A DNA stretch of 64,000 nucleotides from Inhella gelatinilytica. GTDB lineage: Bacteria > Pseudomonadota > Gammaproteobacteria > Burkholderiales > Burkholderiaceae_C. Below the pieces are notes generated by a model. The model worked only from the letters and a program-made list of their open reading frames with translations. It was not told the origin of the DNA and ran no database searches. Positions within the stretch are counted from its first letter, which is position 1. Each line of letters begins with the position of its first letter. A program made the translations under genes and the position numbers. This document shows, piece by piece, positions 44,024 to 53,877 of the stretch. The DNA lies in the NCBI RefSeq assembly GCF_016093295.1, contig NZ_JAEDAL010000011.1:1-64000 (forward strand), in the 5' to 3' direction.

Positions 44024-46390
44024 ATGCCCGAGCAATTGAGTTTGATGGATGACGTGCCGCCGGTGCCCCCGGAGGCTCCCAAGCCCCCGCCCCCGCATGG
44101 GGATGATTCGGACGGTCTGGATCTGGGCCTGTACGCGCAGCAGGCATACCTGGAGTACGCCCTATCCGTTGTGAAAGGCCGCGCCCTGCCCGCGGTCGGG
44201 GATGGGCAGAAGCCCGTGCAGCGACGGATCCTGTACGCCATGGTTCGCATGGGACTGGCGTGGAGTGGGGCCAATGGGGCCAAGCCGGTGAAGTCGGCGC
44301 GGGTGGTCGGGGACGTGCTGGGTCGGTTTCACCCGCACGGGGATCAGGCCGCCTACGACGCACTGGTGCGCATGGCGCAGGGCTTCGCTCAGCGCTACCC
44401 ACTGGTGGATGGGCAAGGGAACTTCGGCTCCCGCGATGGCGACGGCGCCGCGGCCATGCGCTACACCGAAGCTCGGCTGACGCCGCTCGCTCGTCTGCTT
44501 CTCGAAGAAATCGACGAAGGGACGGTCGATTTCACGCCCAATTACGACGGCAGCACCGAAGAACCCAAGGATTTGCCGGCGCGCTTGCCCTTCGTGCTGC
44601 TCAATGGGGCCAGCGGTATTGCCGTGGGCATGGCCACCGAAGTGCCCAGTCACAACCTGCGCGAAGTGGCTGAGGCGGCTGTCAAGTTGCTGAAAGACCC
44701 CAAGCTGAGCGACGAGGAGTTTTTTGCAACCTTGCCTGGCCCCGACTTTCCCGGTGGGGCGCAAATCATTTCCAGCCCGGACGACATTCGTGCGGCCTAC
44801 AACACGGGGCGTGGGTCACTGAAGCTGCGAGCCCGTTGGAAAGTGGAAGACCTCGCGCGCGGCCAGTGGCAGTTGGTGGTGACCGAGTTGCCCCATGGGG
44901 TGTCCAGTCAACGGGTGTTGGAGGAAATCGAAGAGATCTCCAACCCCAAGGTCAAGGCGGGCAAGAAGGCCCTCAGCCCTGAACAGTTGCAGCTGAAGAA
45001 CACCTTGCTGGCTGTGCTGGATGGCGTGCGGGATGAAAGCAGCAAAGACGCCCCCGTTCGTTTGGTGTTTGAGCCCAAAAGCCGAACGGTTGCTGTTGAA
45101 GAATTGACTCAAATTTTGCTGGCGCACACCAGCCTGGAGACCAGTTCGACGATCAACCTCACCATGGTGGGGTTGGACGGCAAGCCGGTGCAAAAGACGC
45201 TGCGGGACTTGCTGATCGAGTGGCTGACCTTTCGGCAGACCACGATTGAGCGGCGCAGTCGGTACCGGCTGCAAAAAGCGGAGGACCGGATTCACATCCT
45301 CGAGGGCCGCCAGCTGGTGCTGCTGAACATCGATGAAGTGATTGCACTCATCCGCAACAGCGACGAACCCAAATCGGCCTTGATGACCCGCTTCCGTCTG
45401 ACCGACCGGCAAGCCGAAGACATCTTGGAGATCCGACTGCGTCAGCTGGCGCGCCTGGAAGCCATCAAGATTGAGCAGGAGCTGAAAAACCTGCGCGAAG
45501 AAGCCGACAAACTACGGGACATCCTGGCCAACCCCAGCACGCTCAAGCGATTGATGGTCAGGGAGATTGAAGCGGATGCCAAGCAATTCGGCGATGAACG
45601 CCGTACCTTGATTCAAGCCGAGAAACGCGCGGTGGCGGAGCTCAAGGTGGTGGACGAACCGGTCACCGTGGTGATCAGCCAGAAGGGCTGGGCCCGCGCA
45701 CTCAAGGGGCATGAAGTCGACACCAACGGGCTGAGCTTCAAAGCGGGAGATTCGCTCTATGGCGTGTTCCGCTGCCGCAGCGTGGACACCTTGATTGCCT
45801 TGGGCAGTAACGGGCGAAGTTACTCCGCCGCTGTTTCCGCACTGCCCGGCGGCCGGGGCGATGGAGCCCCTGTGACGAGCCTGATTGATCTGGAGTCGGG
45901 TACGCAGCTCCTTCACTATGTCGCCGGGGCGGTGACACAAGCCCTGGTCCTGGCGGGTTCTGGTGGGTTCGGCTTGATGGCCACCATCGGCGATCTGACG
46001 GCTTCCAAGCGCGTGGGCAAAAGTTTCCTGACGCTGGAGACGGGTGAAGCCCCGCTCAAACCGGCGTGGGTGCGGCCGGATCAGCACCAATTGGCCTGTC
46101 TCAGTGATGACGGCCATCTACTGACCTATGCGGTCTCGGAGCTCAAGCACCAGCCCAAGGGGGGGCGCGGGCTCACTTTGATGGAGTTGGCGCCCAAGGC
46201 GCAATTGCAGGCCGTGTGCTGTTTTGCTAGTGGGCTGCACTTGGCCGGTCTGGCCCGTGGAAACAAGCCCAAAGAGGACCTGTTGCGCCTTTCTGGGCTG
46301 GCGGCGCATGCTGGAAAGCGGGCCCGCAAGGGCAAGGCCGTCGAAGGTTTCAAACAGGTGATGTCGATTGCCGCAGGAGTCAAAGAGTGA
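44024..46390 (+). CDS. parC: DNA topoisomerase IV subunit A
   Basis: A 788-aa type IIA topoisomerase subunit. The DNA-breakage domain has [20 protein letters not shown] and the catalytic Tyr147 in [10 protein letters not shown]. Later come the coiled-coil gate ([20 protein letters not shown]) and a short C-terminal pinwheel domain. In the quinolone region ([13 protein letters not shown]) Gln108 stands where E. coli ParC has Ser80, and Asp112 where it has Glu84. The Pro-rich N-terminal 30 residues are not in E. coli ParC. The gene following it is coupled by GTGA. Confidence 0.96.
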   Translation: MPEQLSLMDDVPPVPPEAPKPPPPHGDDSDGLDLGLYAQQAYLEYALSVVKGRALPAVGDGQKPVQRRILYAMVRMGLAWSGANGAKPVKSARVVGDVLGRFHPHGDQAAYDALVRMAQGFAQRYPLVDGQGNFGSRDGDGAAAMRYTEARLTPLARLLLEEIDEGTVDFTPNYDGSTEEPKDLPARLPFVLLNGASGIAVGMATEVPSHNLREVAEAAVKLLKDPKLSDEEFFATLPGPDFPGGAQIISSPDDIRAAYNTGRGSLKLRARWKVEDLARGQWQLVVTELPHGVSSQRVLEEIEEISNPKVKAGKKALSPEQLQLKNTLLAVLDGVRDESSKDAPVRLVFEPKSRTVAVEELTQILLAHTSLETSSTINLTMVGLDGKPVQKTLRDLLIEWLTFRQTTIERRSRYRLQKAEDRIHILEGRQLVLLNIDEVIALIRNSDEPKSALMTRFRLTDRQAEDILEIRLRQLARLEAIKIEQELKNLREEADKLRDILANPSTLKRLMVREIEADAKQFGDERRTLIQAEKRAVAELKVVDEPVTVVISQKGWARALKGHEVDTNGLSFKAGDSLYGVFRCRSVDTLIALGSNGRSYSAAVSALPGGRGDGAPVTSLIDLESGTQLLHYVAGAVTQALVLAGSGGFGLMATIGDLTASKRVGKSFLTLETGEAPLKPAWVRPDQHQLACLSDDGHLLTYAVSELKHQPKGGRGLTLMELAPKAQLQAVCCFASGLHLAGLARGNKPKEDLLRLSGLAAHAGKRARKGKAVEGFKQVMSIAAGVKE

Positions 46391-46659
46391 AAGCGATCTT
46401 TAACGGCGTTGTCGTCGCCGAAAGTTCCGACACCGTGGTGATGGACGGCAACCATTACTTTCCCAAAGCCAGTGTGCGGACGGACCTGCTGACCTTCAGC
46501 AACCATCGCTCCCGATCCTCCTACGGGGAAGAACAGTGGCAAAGCCTGTTCGTGAACGGGGACCTGTTGCCAGACGCACTGTGGTCGTACCCGGATCCGA
46601 GCCTGGACAGCCTGCGGGATCGAGTGGCTTTCGTGCGCGCCGTGAAGATTGAAGATTGA
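46387..46659 (+). CDS. Short DUF427-like protein
   Basis: A 90-aa protein similar in layout to DUF427 proteins: [20 protein letters not shown] at the start and [22 protein letters not shown] near the end. The central stretch that in typical members reads CPWKG-like is replaced ([13 protein letters not shown]), so the conserved Cys is absent. Start GTG 46387 overlaps the parC stop in GTGA. The biochemical function of DUF427 is unknown to me; the family call is moderate. Confidence 0.65.
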   Translation: MKAIFNGVVVAESSDTVVMDGNHYFPKASVRTDLLTFSNHRSRSSYGEEQWQSLFVNGDLLPDALWSYPDPSLDSLRDRVAFVRAVKIED

Positions 46660-46661
46660 AG

Positions 46662-46677
46662 GCTCGGTCGCCCGAGC
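46662..46677. terminator. Weak hairpin between convergent genes
   Basis: GCTCGG (46662-46667) and CCGAGC (46672-46677) form a 6-bp stem with a 4-base loop between the DUF427-like stop and the stop of the binding-protein gene. There are no clear T tracts, so the terminator role is weak. Confidence 0.35.
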
Positions 46678-47448
46678 TTAGGGGCCGACCGGCGCTTCCA
46701 CCCCGTATTTGCGGAATAAACGGCGGGGCAGGCCTTCGGCCTCAAGTTGCGCGGCGGCCCGCTGCAGTCGGTTCCGCTCGTCCTCGCTGAGCCCCGAGTC
46801 CGTGGCGGCCGCCAGCCAAATTTCCCCGCCCCCCAATCGCGCTCCGGCCTGATAGTCGGCGGGGTCGTAGCCCGCGACCCGGGCGCTGTAGAGGTTGATG
46901 AGCAAGCTGCCGCAAATGGCGTCCACCATGCCCTCCTGCAACATGCGATGCAGGTCGGTGTTGTTGGCGACCAAGACCACCTGAGTGAAGCCCAGATCCT
47001 GCAACTGCTGCTGTTGAGGGGCCCCCCGTAACACGCCGACGCGCAGGGTTTTGGCGTGCTCAATGGACTGCACCCGAGGCTGACGCTTAAGGCCTTGGAA
47101 CCCAAAGGGGTGCCAACTCAATCGGGCCACCCAGGTGTACGAGGCTTCCCGCTCAGGGGTGCGGGTCAGCGGCAAGATCAGCGTCCGGGGCTGCTGCTGG
47201 GCGTCTTGCTGAGCGCGGGCCCACGGGACGAACTCCACTTCGAGTTGTAGGCCGGCACGCTTAGCCATCGCACGAGTCAGGTCCACCAAGGCCCCTTGGC
47301 CTGGCGCGGCGCCCGCCATGGCGAACGGAGCGAGGTCGGCCGTCACCAATTTGATGGGGAGCGACGGCCCGGCTTGCGCCCAACTGGGAATCGCGGCCAG
47401 GGCCAAAAGCCTGCGCCGGGTCCCGTGCCTCGATAAAAATGGTGCCAT
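46678..47448 (-). CDS. Orphan periplasmic solute-binding protein (SBP_bac_3-like)
   Basis: A 256-aa protein of the amino-acid-binding type, the third orphan of this kind in the window. The N-terminus (MAPFLSRHGTRRRLLALAAI, ending near SWAQA) is a signal peptide; the mature part begins LPIKLVTADLAPFAM. Arg/Thr-rich TRTPEREASYTWVARL and GVLRGAPQQQQLQDLGF are the family hinge regions. The start ATG 47448 has GAGGAGA 8 bases upstream. The long frame upstream is not used. No transport partner is near; the ligand is unknown. Confidence 0.8.
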   Translation of the reverse strand: MAPFLSRHGTRRRLLALAAIPSWAQAGPSLPIKLVTADLAPFAMAGAAPGQGALVDLTRAMAKRAGLQLEVEFVPWARAQQDAQQQPRTLILPLTRTPEREASYTWVARLSWHPFGFQGLKRQPRVQSIEHAKTLRVGVLRGAPQQQQLQDLGFTQVVLVANNTDLHRMLQEGMVDAICGSLLINLYSARVAGYDPADYQAGARLGGGEIWLAAATDSGLSEDERNRLQRAAAQLEAEGLPRRLFRKYGVEAPVGP

Positions 47449-47554
47449 AGCGACATTCTCCTCGGGTTGGGGGGTGTCTGTCAGCAGGGGTGGGGCGAAC
47501 GCGGACAATCGCGCCTTTCCTAAACGGATACGGGCCCCCGGGCCGCGCCTCCCT

Positions 47555-49600
47555 ATGAATACGCCCCATTGGATGCTGGCCTCCGCGGTCGTTGCTGGTT
47601 TGTCAGCCCCGGCCCTTGCCGCAGAAGAAACACCGCTCAAGAGCTTGCCGTATACGCCCAGTCTGGATGTCTCGGCCATGGATCGCACCGTCGACCCCTG
47701 TGAAGACCTTTACCAATACGCCTGCGGCGGTTGGATGAAGAACAACCCCATTCCGGCCGATGAGGCGCGCTGGGGGGTGTATTCCAAAGCGGCCAATGAG
47801 AACCAGCGCTACCTGTGGGGTTTGTTGAGCGAGTTGTCAGCCGCCCCGCAGCCGGCTCAATTGGGTCGCTACTTTGGCGCTTGCATGGATGAAGCTGCAT
47901 TGGAGTCCGCCGGACTGCAGGGGCTGAAAGCCCCGCTGGAGGCCATCGCAGCCCTGAACGACCGACGCCAGCTGCCGGCCTTGCTGGCGCAACTGCACCG
48001 GTCTGGCGCCATGGGCCGGGCCTTTTTCAGCTTTGCGTCGGGCCAGGATTTCAACGATGCCACCCAAGTGATTGCTTTTGTGGGGGCGGGCGGATTGGGG
48101 CTGCCGGAGCGTGACGCCTATTTCCGCAGCGACAAAGGCTCGGTGGATGTGCGCAAGGCCTATGTCGCCCACATCCAGCGCAGCCTGGTGATGATGGGCC
48201 TGAGTGCGGCAGAGGCCGCCCGCGCCGCACAGCAGGTGCTGAAGGCCGAAACCGCGCTGGCCCGAGTGACCTTCAAGCCCGAAGAGCGCCGCGACCCTTA
48301 CAAGACCGCCAACCGCATGACGCTGGCGCAGCTTCAGGCGCTCACCCCGGGCTTTGACTGGGCGGCGTACCGCAGCGCGCTGGGCGCACCGGCCGAACTG
48401 CCCGTGGTCAACGTGACCGAGCCGCGCTTCCTCAAGGCCTGGGGACAGATGGCGCAAACGCTACCGCTGGCGGAGCTGCAGACCCTCTTGCGCTGGCAGC
48501 TAATCAGCAGCACGGCGCCCTACCTGAACAAGGCCTGGCAGGAAGAGCACCACGCTTTCTACGGGAAGACTCTGCAGGGTGTGCCGCAGCTCAAGCCGCG
48601 TTGGAAAACCTGCGTCCAATTGGCCGATGCGCAGCTGGGCGAAGCCCTGGGCCAAGAGTTCGTGGCGCGCAATTTCAGCCCGGAACTGAAAGCTGCCGTC
48701 ATCAAGATGACCGACCAGATCAAGGGCGTGATGGCGCGCCGCGTTGATCAGCTGGACTGGATGGGCCCAGAAACCAAGGCCAAAGCCAAGGAAAAGCTGG
48801 CCTCCATGGTCAACAAGGTCGGTTATCCCGACCGCTGGCGGGACTACAGCGCCTACGAGGTCCGTGGGGGGGACTTTCTGGGCAATGTGCAGCGCGGCGC
48901 GGCGTTTGAGGTCGCCCGTGACTTGGCGAAGATCGGCAAACCGCTGGATCGCGGCGAGTGGGGCATGACGCCGCAAACGGTGAATGCTTACTACAACGCC
49001 CAAATGAACGACATCAACTTCCCGGCCGCCGTGCTGCAGCCCCCTCTCTATGACGCCAAGATGGACGATGCGCCCAACTACGGCAACACCGGCGGCACCA
49101 TTGGGCACGAGCTGATCCACGGCTTTGACGACGAGGGCCGCCAGTTCGACGCCCAAGGCCGCCTCAAGGATTGGTGGACGCGCAAGGACGCCAAGGCCTT
49201 CGAGCAGCGTGCCTCCTGCGTGGCCCAGCAGTACGCCCAGTACACCGTCGTGGACAAGCTAAAGATCAACAGCAAGCTCACGCTGGGCGAGGACTTGGCG
49301 GACCTCGGTGGCTTGGTCTTGGCGTTGGAAGCGTGGAAGCAGCAGGTTGCCGCCATGAAGCTGGCCCCGCAGGACGGTCTGACACCCGACCAGCGCTTCT
49401 TCGTCGGTTTTGCCCAGTGGGACTGCAGCCACGCCCGCGACGAGTACGCCCGCATGCACGCCCGCACCGACCCGCACTCGCCGGGCCGCTATCGCATCAA
49501 CGGCGTGGCCGTGAACATGCCCGAGTACGCCCAGGCTTTTGCCTGCAAGCCGGGGCAAAAGATGGTGAAGAAGCCGGCGGACGTCTGCAAAGTCTGGTGA
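47555..49600 (+). CDS. M13-family zinc metallopeptidase (PepO/neprilysin-like)
   Basis: A 681-aa secreted peptidase. The signal peptide is residues 1-24 (WMLASAVVAGLSAPALA). The N-terminal M13 domain starts DPCEDLYQYACGGWMKNNPI. The zinc site is HELIH at residues 518-522 in GGTIGHELIHGFDDEGRQF, with the third ligand Glu in GEDLADLGGL, and the substrate-binding NAYYN segment. The C-terminal RINGVAVNMPEYAQAFACKPG with KKPADVCKVW is the family ending. It probably acts in the periplasm on peptides. It diverges from the binding-protein gene. Confidence 0.95.
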   Translation: MNTPHWMLASAVVAGLSAPALAAEETPLKSLPYTPSLDVSAMDRTVDPCEDLYQYACGGWMKNNPIPADEARWGVYSKAANENQRYLWGLLSELSAAPQPAQLGRYFGACMDEAALESAGLQGLKAPLEAIAALNDRRQLPALLAQLHRSGAMGRAFFSFASGQDFNDATQVIAFVGAGGLGLPERDAYFRSDKGSVDVRKAYVAHIQRSLVMMGLSAAEAARAAQQVLKAETALARVTFKPEERRDPYKTANRMTLAQLQALTPGFDWAAYRSALGAPAELPVVNVTEPRFLKAWGQMAQTLPLAELQTLLRWQLISSTAPYLNKAWQEEHHAFYGKTLQGVPQLKPRWKTCVQLADAQLGEALGQEFVARNFSPELKAAVIKMTDQIKGVMARRVDQLDWMGPETKAKAKEKLASMVNKVGYPDRWRDYSAYEVRGGDFLGNVQRGAAFEVARDLAKIGKPLDRGEWGMTPQTVNAYYNAQMNDINFPAAVLQPPLYDAKMDDAPNYGNTGGTIGHELIHGFDDEGRQFDAQGRLKDWWTRKDAKAFEQRASCVAQQYAQYTVVDKLKINSKLTLGEDLADLGGLVLALEAWKQQVAAMKLAPQDGLTPDQRFFVGFAQWDCSHARDEYARMHARTDPHSPGRYRINGVAVNMPEYAQAFACKPGQKMVKKPADVCKVW

Positions 49601-49636
49601 CGTTGAGGACTTCGGGCTCAGAACCCTGATGTGCAG

Positions 49637-49663
49637 AAGGCCCCGCTTGGCGGGGCCTTTTTT
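49637..49663 (+). terminator. Terminator after the M13 peptidase gene
   Basis: AAGGCCCCGC (49637-49646), a 3-base loop, GCGGGGCCTT (49650-49659), then TTTT. It is a strong intrinsic terminator for rightward transcription, about 35 bases after the peptidase stop. Confidence 0.92.
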
Positions 49664-49687
49664 CATGCCGCTCGGGGCGCCAAGGCC

Positions 49688-50212
49688 TTAAGCAAGTGCA
49701 TTCACCCAAGCCAAGGCTTGGGCCTCAATCGTGCGGACGAAGCTGTCCTTGCCGGCGATGTAGGCCGGCATGTCGCTCGGATGCAGGCTCGCCAAGCGCA
49801 GCTTCAGTCGCCCGTAGTCCAGCGCAATGCCAGGATGCGCCCGCAGGTAGTCCCGAAAGGCGAGGTGGCGCCGGATGTGCGGCGAGCCCTCGGCAAAAAC
49901 GTGCAAGTGGTGGGTGCGCTCGCCCTGCGCGTTGTCGCGGCGAAAGTAGCGGCGGCCCGAGATTCCGTACTCCCCCATCGCCTCGTAACCCAGCGAAGCC
50001 AGGGCCGCGTTGCACGCATCAGCGTCCGCAAGGTCTGCAACGACCCCCAACAAATCCAAGATGGGTTTGGCGGCGAGACCTGGCACAGCCGTGCTGCCGA
50101 TCGCATGCAGGGCGACCAGTCGCGGGCCGAGGAGGGTGTGCAATTCCTCGGCAGCCCGGGCGTGCGCGTCCGCCCATGTAGGGTCATGCGCCACAACCTG
50201 AACCGTACGCAT
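49688..50212 (-). CDS. GrpB-family (UPF0157) nucleotidyltransferase-like protein
   Basis: A 174-aa member of the GrpB/DUF84-neighbouring UPF0157 family. The pattern ALHAIGSTAVPGLAAKPILDLL is the GS-x-D-like motif of the nucleotidyltransferase fold, and later come YGISGRRYFRR and HHLHVFAEGSPHIRRHLAFRD. The family is sometimes fused to CoaE-type kinases, but the function is not settled. It is 10 bases from the quinone oxidoreductase gene in the same direction, so probably cotranscribed. Confidence 0.85.
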   Translation of the reverse strand: MRTVQVVAHDPTWADAHARAAEELHTLLGPRLVALHAIGSTAVPGLAAKPILDLLGVVADLADADACNAALASLGYEAMGEYGISGRRYFRRDNAQGERTHHLHVFAEGSPHIRRHLAFRDYLRAHPGIALDYGRLKLRLASLHPSDMPAYIAGKDSFVRTIEAQALAWVNALA

Positions 50213-50222
50213 ACCAGCGTTC

Positions 50223-51206
50223 TCAGGGCAGCAACACGGTGGAGCCGGTGGTGACTCGCGCCTCCAGCGCCCGGTGGGCTTCGGCCACCTCGGTCAGCGG
50301 CCAGCGGTGGTGCACCTCGATCTTCACGGCGCCGGAGCTCACCACGTCGAACAATTCATTGGCCATGGCCTGCGTGGCCTCGCGGGACCGCAAGTGGGTG
50401 AAGAGCGTCGCCCGGGTCAGATACAGCGACCCCTTGGCGGCCAGCACGCCGGGCGCGAAGGGAGGTACCGGGCCGCTGGCGTTGCCAAAGCAGGCCATCA
50501 GGCCAAACGGGGCCAGACAGTCCAACGAGCCTTCAAAGGTGTCCTTGCCGACGGAGTCATAGACCACTTTGACGCCGCGCCCGCCGGTGAGGGCTTTGAC
50601 GCGCTCGACGAAGTTTTCCGTTCGGTAGTTGATGGCCACCTCGGCGCCGTGGGCCACAGCCAGTTCGCACTTTTCGGCGCTGCCGGCCGTGGCAATCAAA
50701 CGCAAGCCCAGATGCCGGGCCCACTGGCAGGCGATCAAGCCCACGCCGCCGGCCGCGGCATGAAAGAGCACCCAATCGCCGGTTTGCAGCCCTTCCACGG
50801 GCAAGGTCTTGCGCAGCAGGTACTGGGCGGTCAACCCTTTGAGCATCATGCCGGCGGCGGTCTCAAAGCCAATCGCATCGGGCAGGCGGCAGACGTTTTG
50901 GGCCGGCATGACGCGGGCTTGGCTGTAACTACCGGGTGGATTGCTGGCGTACGCGGCGCGATCGCCCACCTGCAGGTGGCTCACGCCCTCGCCCACCGCC
51001 TCGATGGTGCCGGCCCCCTCCATGCCCAGGGCGTGGGGCAGGGCCAGCGGGTACAGGCCGCTACGGTGGTAGCAGTCGATGAAGTTCAGCCCAATGGCCG
51101 CGTGCCGGATGCGCACCTCACCGGGGCCGGGTTCGCCCACAGGGCGATCGACCACCTCCAACACCTCGGGGCCGCCGGGTTGGCGGATCTGGACGGTTAG
51201 GGCCAT
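50223..51206 (-). CDS. NADPH:quinone oxidoreductase (zinc-free MDR family)
   Basis: A 327-aa medium-chain reductase of the QOR/zeta-crystallin group. It has the GroES-like N-terminal domain (IGLNFIDCYHRSGLYPL, without zinc ligands), then the cofactor loop HAAAGGVGLIACQWARHLG near residue 150. The C-terminal GRGVKVVYDSVGKDTFEGSL is typical. It reduces quinones or other electron acceptors with NADPH. It lies between pyrD and the GrpB-family gene in a leftward set. Confidence 0.92.
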   Translation of the reverse strand: MALTVQIRQPGGPEVLEVVDRPVGEPGPGEVRIRHAAIGLNFIDCYHRSGLYPLALPHALGMEGAGTIEAVGEGVSHLQVGDRAAYASNPPGSYSQARVMPAQNVCRLPDAIGFETAAGMMLKGLTAQYLLRKTLPVEGLQTGDWVLFHAAAGGVGLIACQWARHLGLRLIATAGSAEKCELAVAHGAEVAINYRTENFVERVKALTGGRGVKVVYDSVGKDTFEGSLDCLAPFGLMACFGNASGPVPPFAPGVLAAKGSLYLTRATLFTHLRSREATQAMANELFDVVSSGAVKIEVHHRWPLTEVAEAHRALEARVTTGSTVLLP

Positions 51207-51222
51207 GGGATTCCTCTCTCGA

Positions 51223-52260
51223 TCAGCTGCGCAGGGCCAAACCCGCTTCGCGCACCAAGGCCGAACCGCGGTAAATCAGCCCGGTGTAGACCTGCACCAG
51301 ATCCGCCCCGGCCGCACGCTTGGTCGCGGCATCGTGGCCGCTCATCACGCCCCCGACGCCGATGATGGGGTAGCCCGCGCCCAGCGCGGCGCGCAGCTGG
51401 CGAATGACGCGGTTGCTGGCCTCCAGCACCGGAGCCCCCGAGAGCCCGCCCGCCTCTTGGGCGTGGGCGTGGCCGGCGACCGCCTCGCGCGACAGCGTGG
51501 TGTTGGTGGCGATCACGCCGTCCACGCCGCAGTCTTGCAGCGTGCGTGCAATCACCTGCACCTGGGCCTCGTCCAAGTCCGGGGCGATCTTCACAAACAG
51601 CGGCACCCGGCGGGACAGCCGCGTCGCCAACTGTTCGCGGCGCTGCATCAGCGCATCCAGCAGGGCTTTCAGCGCCTCGTCGCTCTGCAGGCTGCGCAGG
51701 TTGGCCGTGTTGGGGCTGCTGATGTTGACCGTCACGTAGTCGGCGTGCGGGTACACGCCCTCCAGGCCCTTCAGGTAATCGCTGGCGGCGTCCTCAATCG
51801 GCGTGCTGGCGTTCTTGCCGATGTTCAGGCCCAGGATGCCGCCTTGCGCCCGGAAGCGCACGCTTTTTTGCACATTGGCCAAGAAGGCCTCCAGGCCCTC
51901 GTTGTTGAAGCCCAGGCGGTTGATCAGCGCCTGGTGTTCAGGCAGTCGGAACATGCGCGGCTTCGGGTTGCCCGGCTGCGCCTTGGGCGTCACCGTGCCG
52001 ACTTCGATGAACCCAAACCCCATGGCCCCCAGGCCATCGATGGCGCGACCGTTCTTGTCCAGCCCCGCCGCCAGGCCGATGCGGTTGGGGAAGCGCAGGC
52101 CCGCCACGGTGACCGGGTCGTCCACTCGGGCCTGGGCCCAGGTGCACTCCAGCGGCGTGCGCTGAAAACGCTCCATCTGGCCCATCGTGATCTCGTGGGC
52201 GTGCTCGGGGTCGAGCGAGAAGAGGGCGGCGCGTGCCAGGGCGTAAGGGATCAGGGCCAT
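51223..52260 (-). CDS. pyrD: Dihydroorotate dehydrogenase (quinone), class 2
   Basis: A 345-aa membrane-associated flavoenzyme that oxidises dihydroorotate to orotate with quinone, the fourth step of pyrimidine synthesis. The FMN-binding [27 protein letters not shown] and the catalytic Ser in [12 protein letters not shown] define class 2. The N-terminal helical extension ([15 protein letters not shown]) is the membrane/quinone region. The start ATG 52260 fits the family; the frame is open further upstream across the aroG promoter. It diverges from aroG. Confidence 0.96.
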   Translation of the reverse strand: MALIPYALARAALFSLDPEHAHEITMGQMERFQRTPLECTWAQARVDDPVTVAGLRFPNRIGLAAGLDKNGRAIDGLGAMGFGFIEVGTVTPKAQPGNPKPRMFRLPEHQALINRLGFNNEGLEAFLANVQKSVRFRAQGGILGLNIGKNASTPIEDAASDYLKGLEGVYPHADYVTVNISSPNTANLRSLQSDEALKALLDALMQRREQLATRLSRRVPLFVKIAPDLDEAQVQVIARTLQDCGVDGVIATNTTLSREAVAGHAHAQEAGGLSGAPVLEASNRVIRQLRAALGAGYPIIGVGGVMSGHDAATKRAAGADLVQVYTGLIYRGSALVREAGLALRS

Positions 52261-52336
52261 GCTGGAGATCAAACAGAAGTCAAGGGCGGCGCTGCCCGGG
52301 TGGGCAACAATCGGCGGAATTGTCCCTTGCTGCCTT

Positions 52337-53470
52337 ATGAAATTTCTTGACAACCCGCGCGGCGACCGCGAAGTGGGCTCCGTGGATGCCACGCTGGACC
52401 TGACCCGCACCGACGACACGCGCATCCGTGCCGTCCGCCCCTTGATCAGCCCCGCCCTGCTGCAGGACGAGCTGCCCGTCACCGAAGGTGACCTGGTGCT
52501 GGTGGAGCGCACCCGCGCTGCCATTGGCCGGGTGCTGCGCGGCGAGGACGACCGCCTGGTGGCCGTGGTGGGCCCGTGCTCCATCCACGACCACGACGAG
52601 GCCCTGGACTACGCCCACCGGCTCAAGGCTGCGGCTGATGCCCTCTCCAGCGACCTGATCGTGGTGATGCGGGTGTACTTCGAAAAGCCGCGCACCACCG
52701 TGGGCTGGAAGGGCTACATCAACGACCCGCTGCTGGACGGCAGCTTCCGCATGAACGAAGGCCTGCGCCTGGCGCGCCGCCTCTTGCTCGATGTGACACG
52801 CCTGGGCCTGCCCGCGGGCACCGAGTTCCTGGACCTGCTCTCGCCGCAGTACATCGCCGACCTCATCGCCTGGGGCGCCATCGGCGCCCGCACCACCGAG
52901 AGCCAAAGCCACCGCCAGCTAGCCAGCGGCCTTTCCTGCCCGGTGGGTTTCAAGAACGGCACCGACGGCAGCATCAAGATCGCCGCCGACGCTGTGCTCG
53001 CCGCCCGCAGCGGCCACGCCTTCATGGGCATGACCAAGATGGGCGCGGCCGCCATCTTTGAAACCCGCGGCAACGACGACTGCCACCTCATCCTGCGCGG
53101 CGGCAAGACCCCAAATTACGACGCCACCCACATCGAGGCCGCTTGCAAAACCCTGCGCGCCAGTGGCGTGCACGAAGCCGTGATGGTGGACTGCAGCCAC
53201 GGCAACAGCAGCAAACAGTACGAGCGCCAGATCGAGGTGGCACGCGACGTGGCCCAGCAAATCGCCCAAGGCGAGCGCCGCATCGCCGGCGTGATGATCG
53301 AAAGTCACCTGGAGGGCGGTCGCCAAGATCACCAAGAAGGCCAACCCAAGAGCGAGCTGCGCCCCGGCGTCTCCATCACCGACGCCTGCCTGGGCTGGGC
53401 CCAGACCGAACCGGTGCTGCATGAGCTGGCGGCGGCGGTGCGGGCGCGGCGGGCCGGAGCGGGCGCATGA
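52337..53470 (+). CDS. aroG: 3-deoxy-7-phosphoheptulonate synthase (AroG type)
   Basis: A 377-aa class I DAHP synthase that joins phosphoenolpyruvate and erythrose-4-phosphate, opening the shikimate pathway. Family blocks are [54 protein letters not shown] and [10 protein letters not shown]. The C-terminal extension is Ala/Arg-rich. Start ATG 52337 is 76 bases from the pyrD start. Its stop overlaps the ATG of the next gene, the HEPN-like protein, in ATGA, so this housekeeping gene is translationally coupled to a toxin-antitoxin-like pair. Confidence 0.95.
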   Translation: MKFLDNPRGDREVGSVDATLDLTRTDDTRIRAVRPLISPALLQDELPVTEGDLVLVERTRAAIGRVLRGEDDRLVAVVGPCSIHDHDEALDYAHRLKAAADALSSDLIVVMRVYFEKPRTTVGWKGYINDPLLDGSFRMNEGLRLARRLLLDVTRLGLPAGTEFLDLLSPQYIADLIAWGAIGARTTESQSHRQLASGLSCPVGFKNGTDGSIKIAADAVLAARSGHAFMGMTKMGAAAIFETRGNDDCHLILRGGKTPNYDATHIEAACKTLRASGVHEAVMVDCSHGNSSKQYERQIEVARDVAQQIAQGERRIAGVMIESHLEGGRQDHQEGQPKSELRPGVSITDACLGWAQTEPVLHELAAAVRARRAGAGA

Positions 53471-53877
53471 GCCTGGACCTCAGCCCCTTCGCACGGGCCG
53501 TGCAGCGGCTGCGCGAAGGCTGGGCGCGCTACCAACTCGACACCACAGACACCCAGATCCGCGATGGACTGGTGCAGCGCTTTGAGTTCACCTTCGAGCT
53601 GGCCCACAAGATGCTCAAGCGCCATCTCGAAGCCAGCGCAGCTGACCCCGCGGAGTTTGACGCGGCGGATTTCCAGTACTTGATTCGCTCGGCCAATGAA
53701 CAGGGCCTGCTGCGCAGCGCCTGGCCGCAATGGCGGCTGTACCGGGAGATGCTCTCGCGCACCAGCCACGCTTACGACGAAAGCGTCGCCCTGCAGGTGG
53801 TTGCCGGCATTCCCGACTTCTTGGCGGAAGCCGAGCACCTGCTCGCGGCGCTGCAGGTGCGTCACCCCGCGCCATGA
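53467..53877 (+). CDS. HEPN-like nucleotidyltransferase substrate-binding protein (HI0074 type)
   Basis: A 136-aa all-helical protein of the HI0074/NTase_sub_bind family, the partner of the MNT protein that follows. It has QRFEFTFELAHKMLKRHL, a family signature, and SRTSHAYDE near residues 97-105. In HEPN ribonucleases the catalytic arrangement is R-x4-6-H; here His101 is preceded by Arg98 (R-x2-H) and Arg93 (R-x7-H), so the usual spacing is not kept. Known HEPN-MNT pairs work as toxin (HEPN RNase) and antitoxin (adenylyltransferase); whether this one is active is unknown. Its start overlaps aroG, and its stop overlaps the next gene. Confidence 0.85.
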   Translation: MSLDLSPFARAVQRLREGWARYQLDTTDTQIRDGLVQRFEFTFELAHKMLKRHLEASAADPAEFDAADFQYLIRSANEQGLLRSAWPQWRLYREMLSRTSHAYDESVALQVVAGIPDFLAEAEHLLAALQVRHPAP

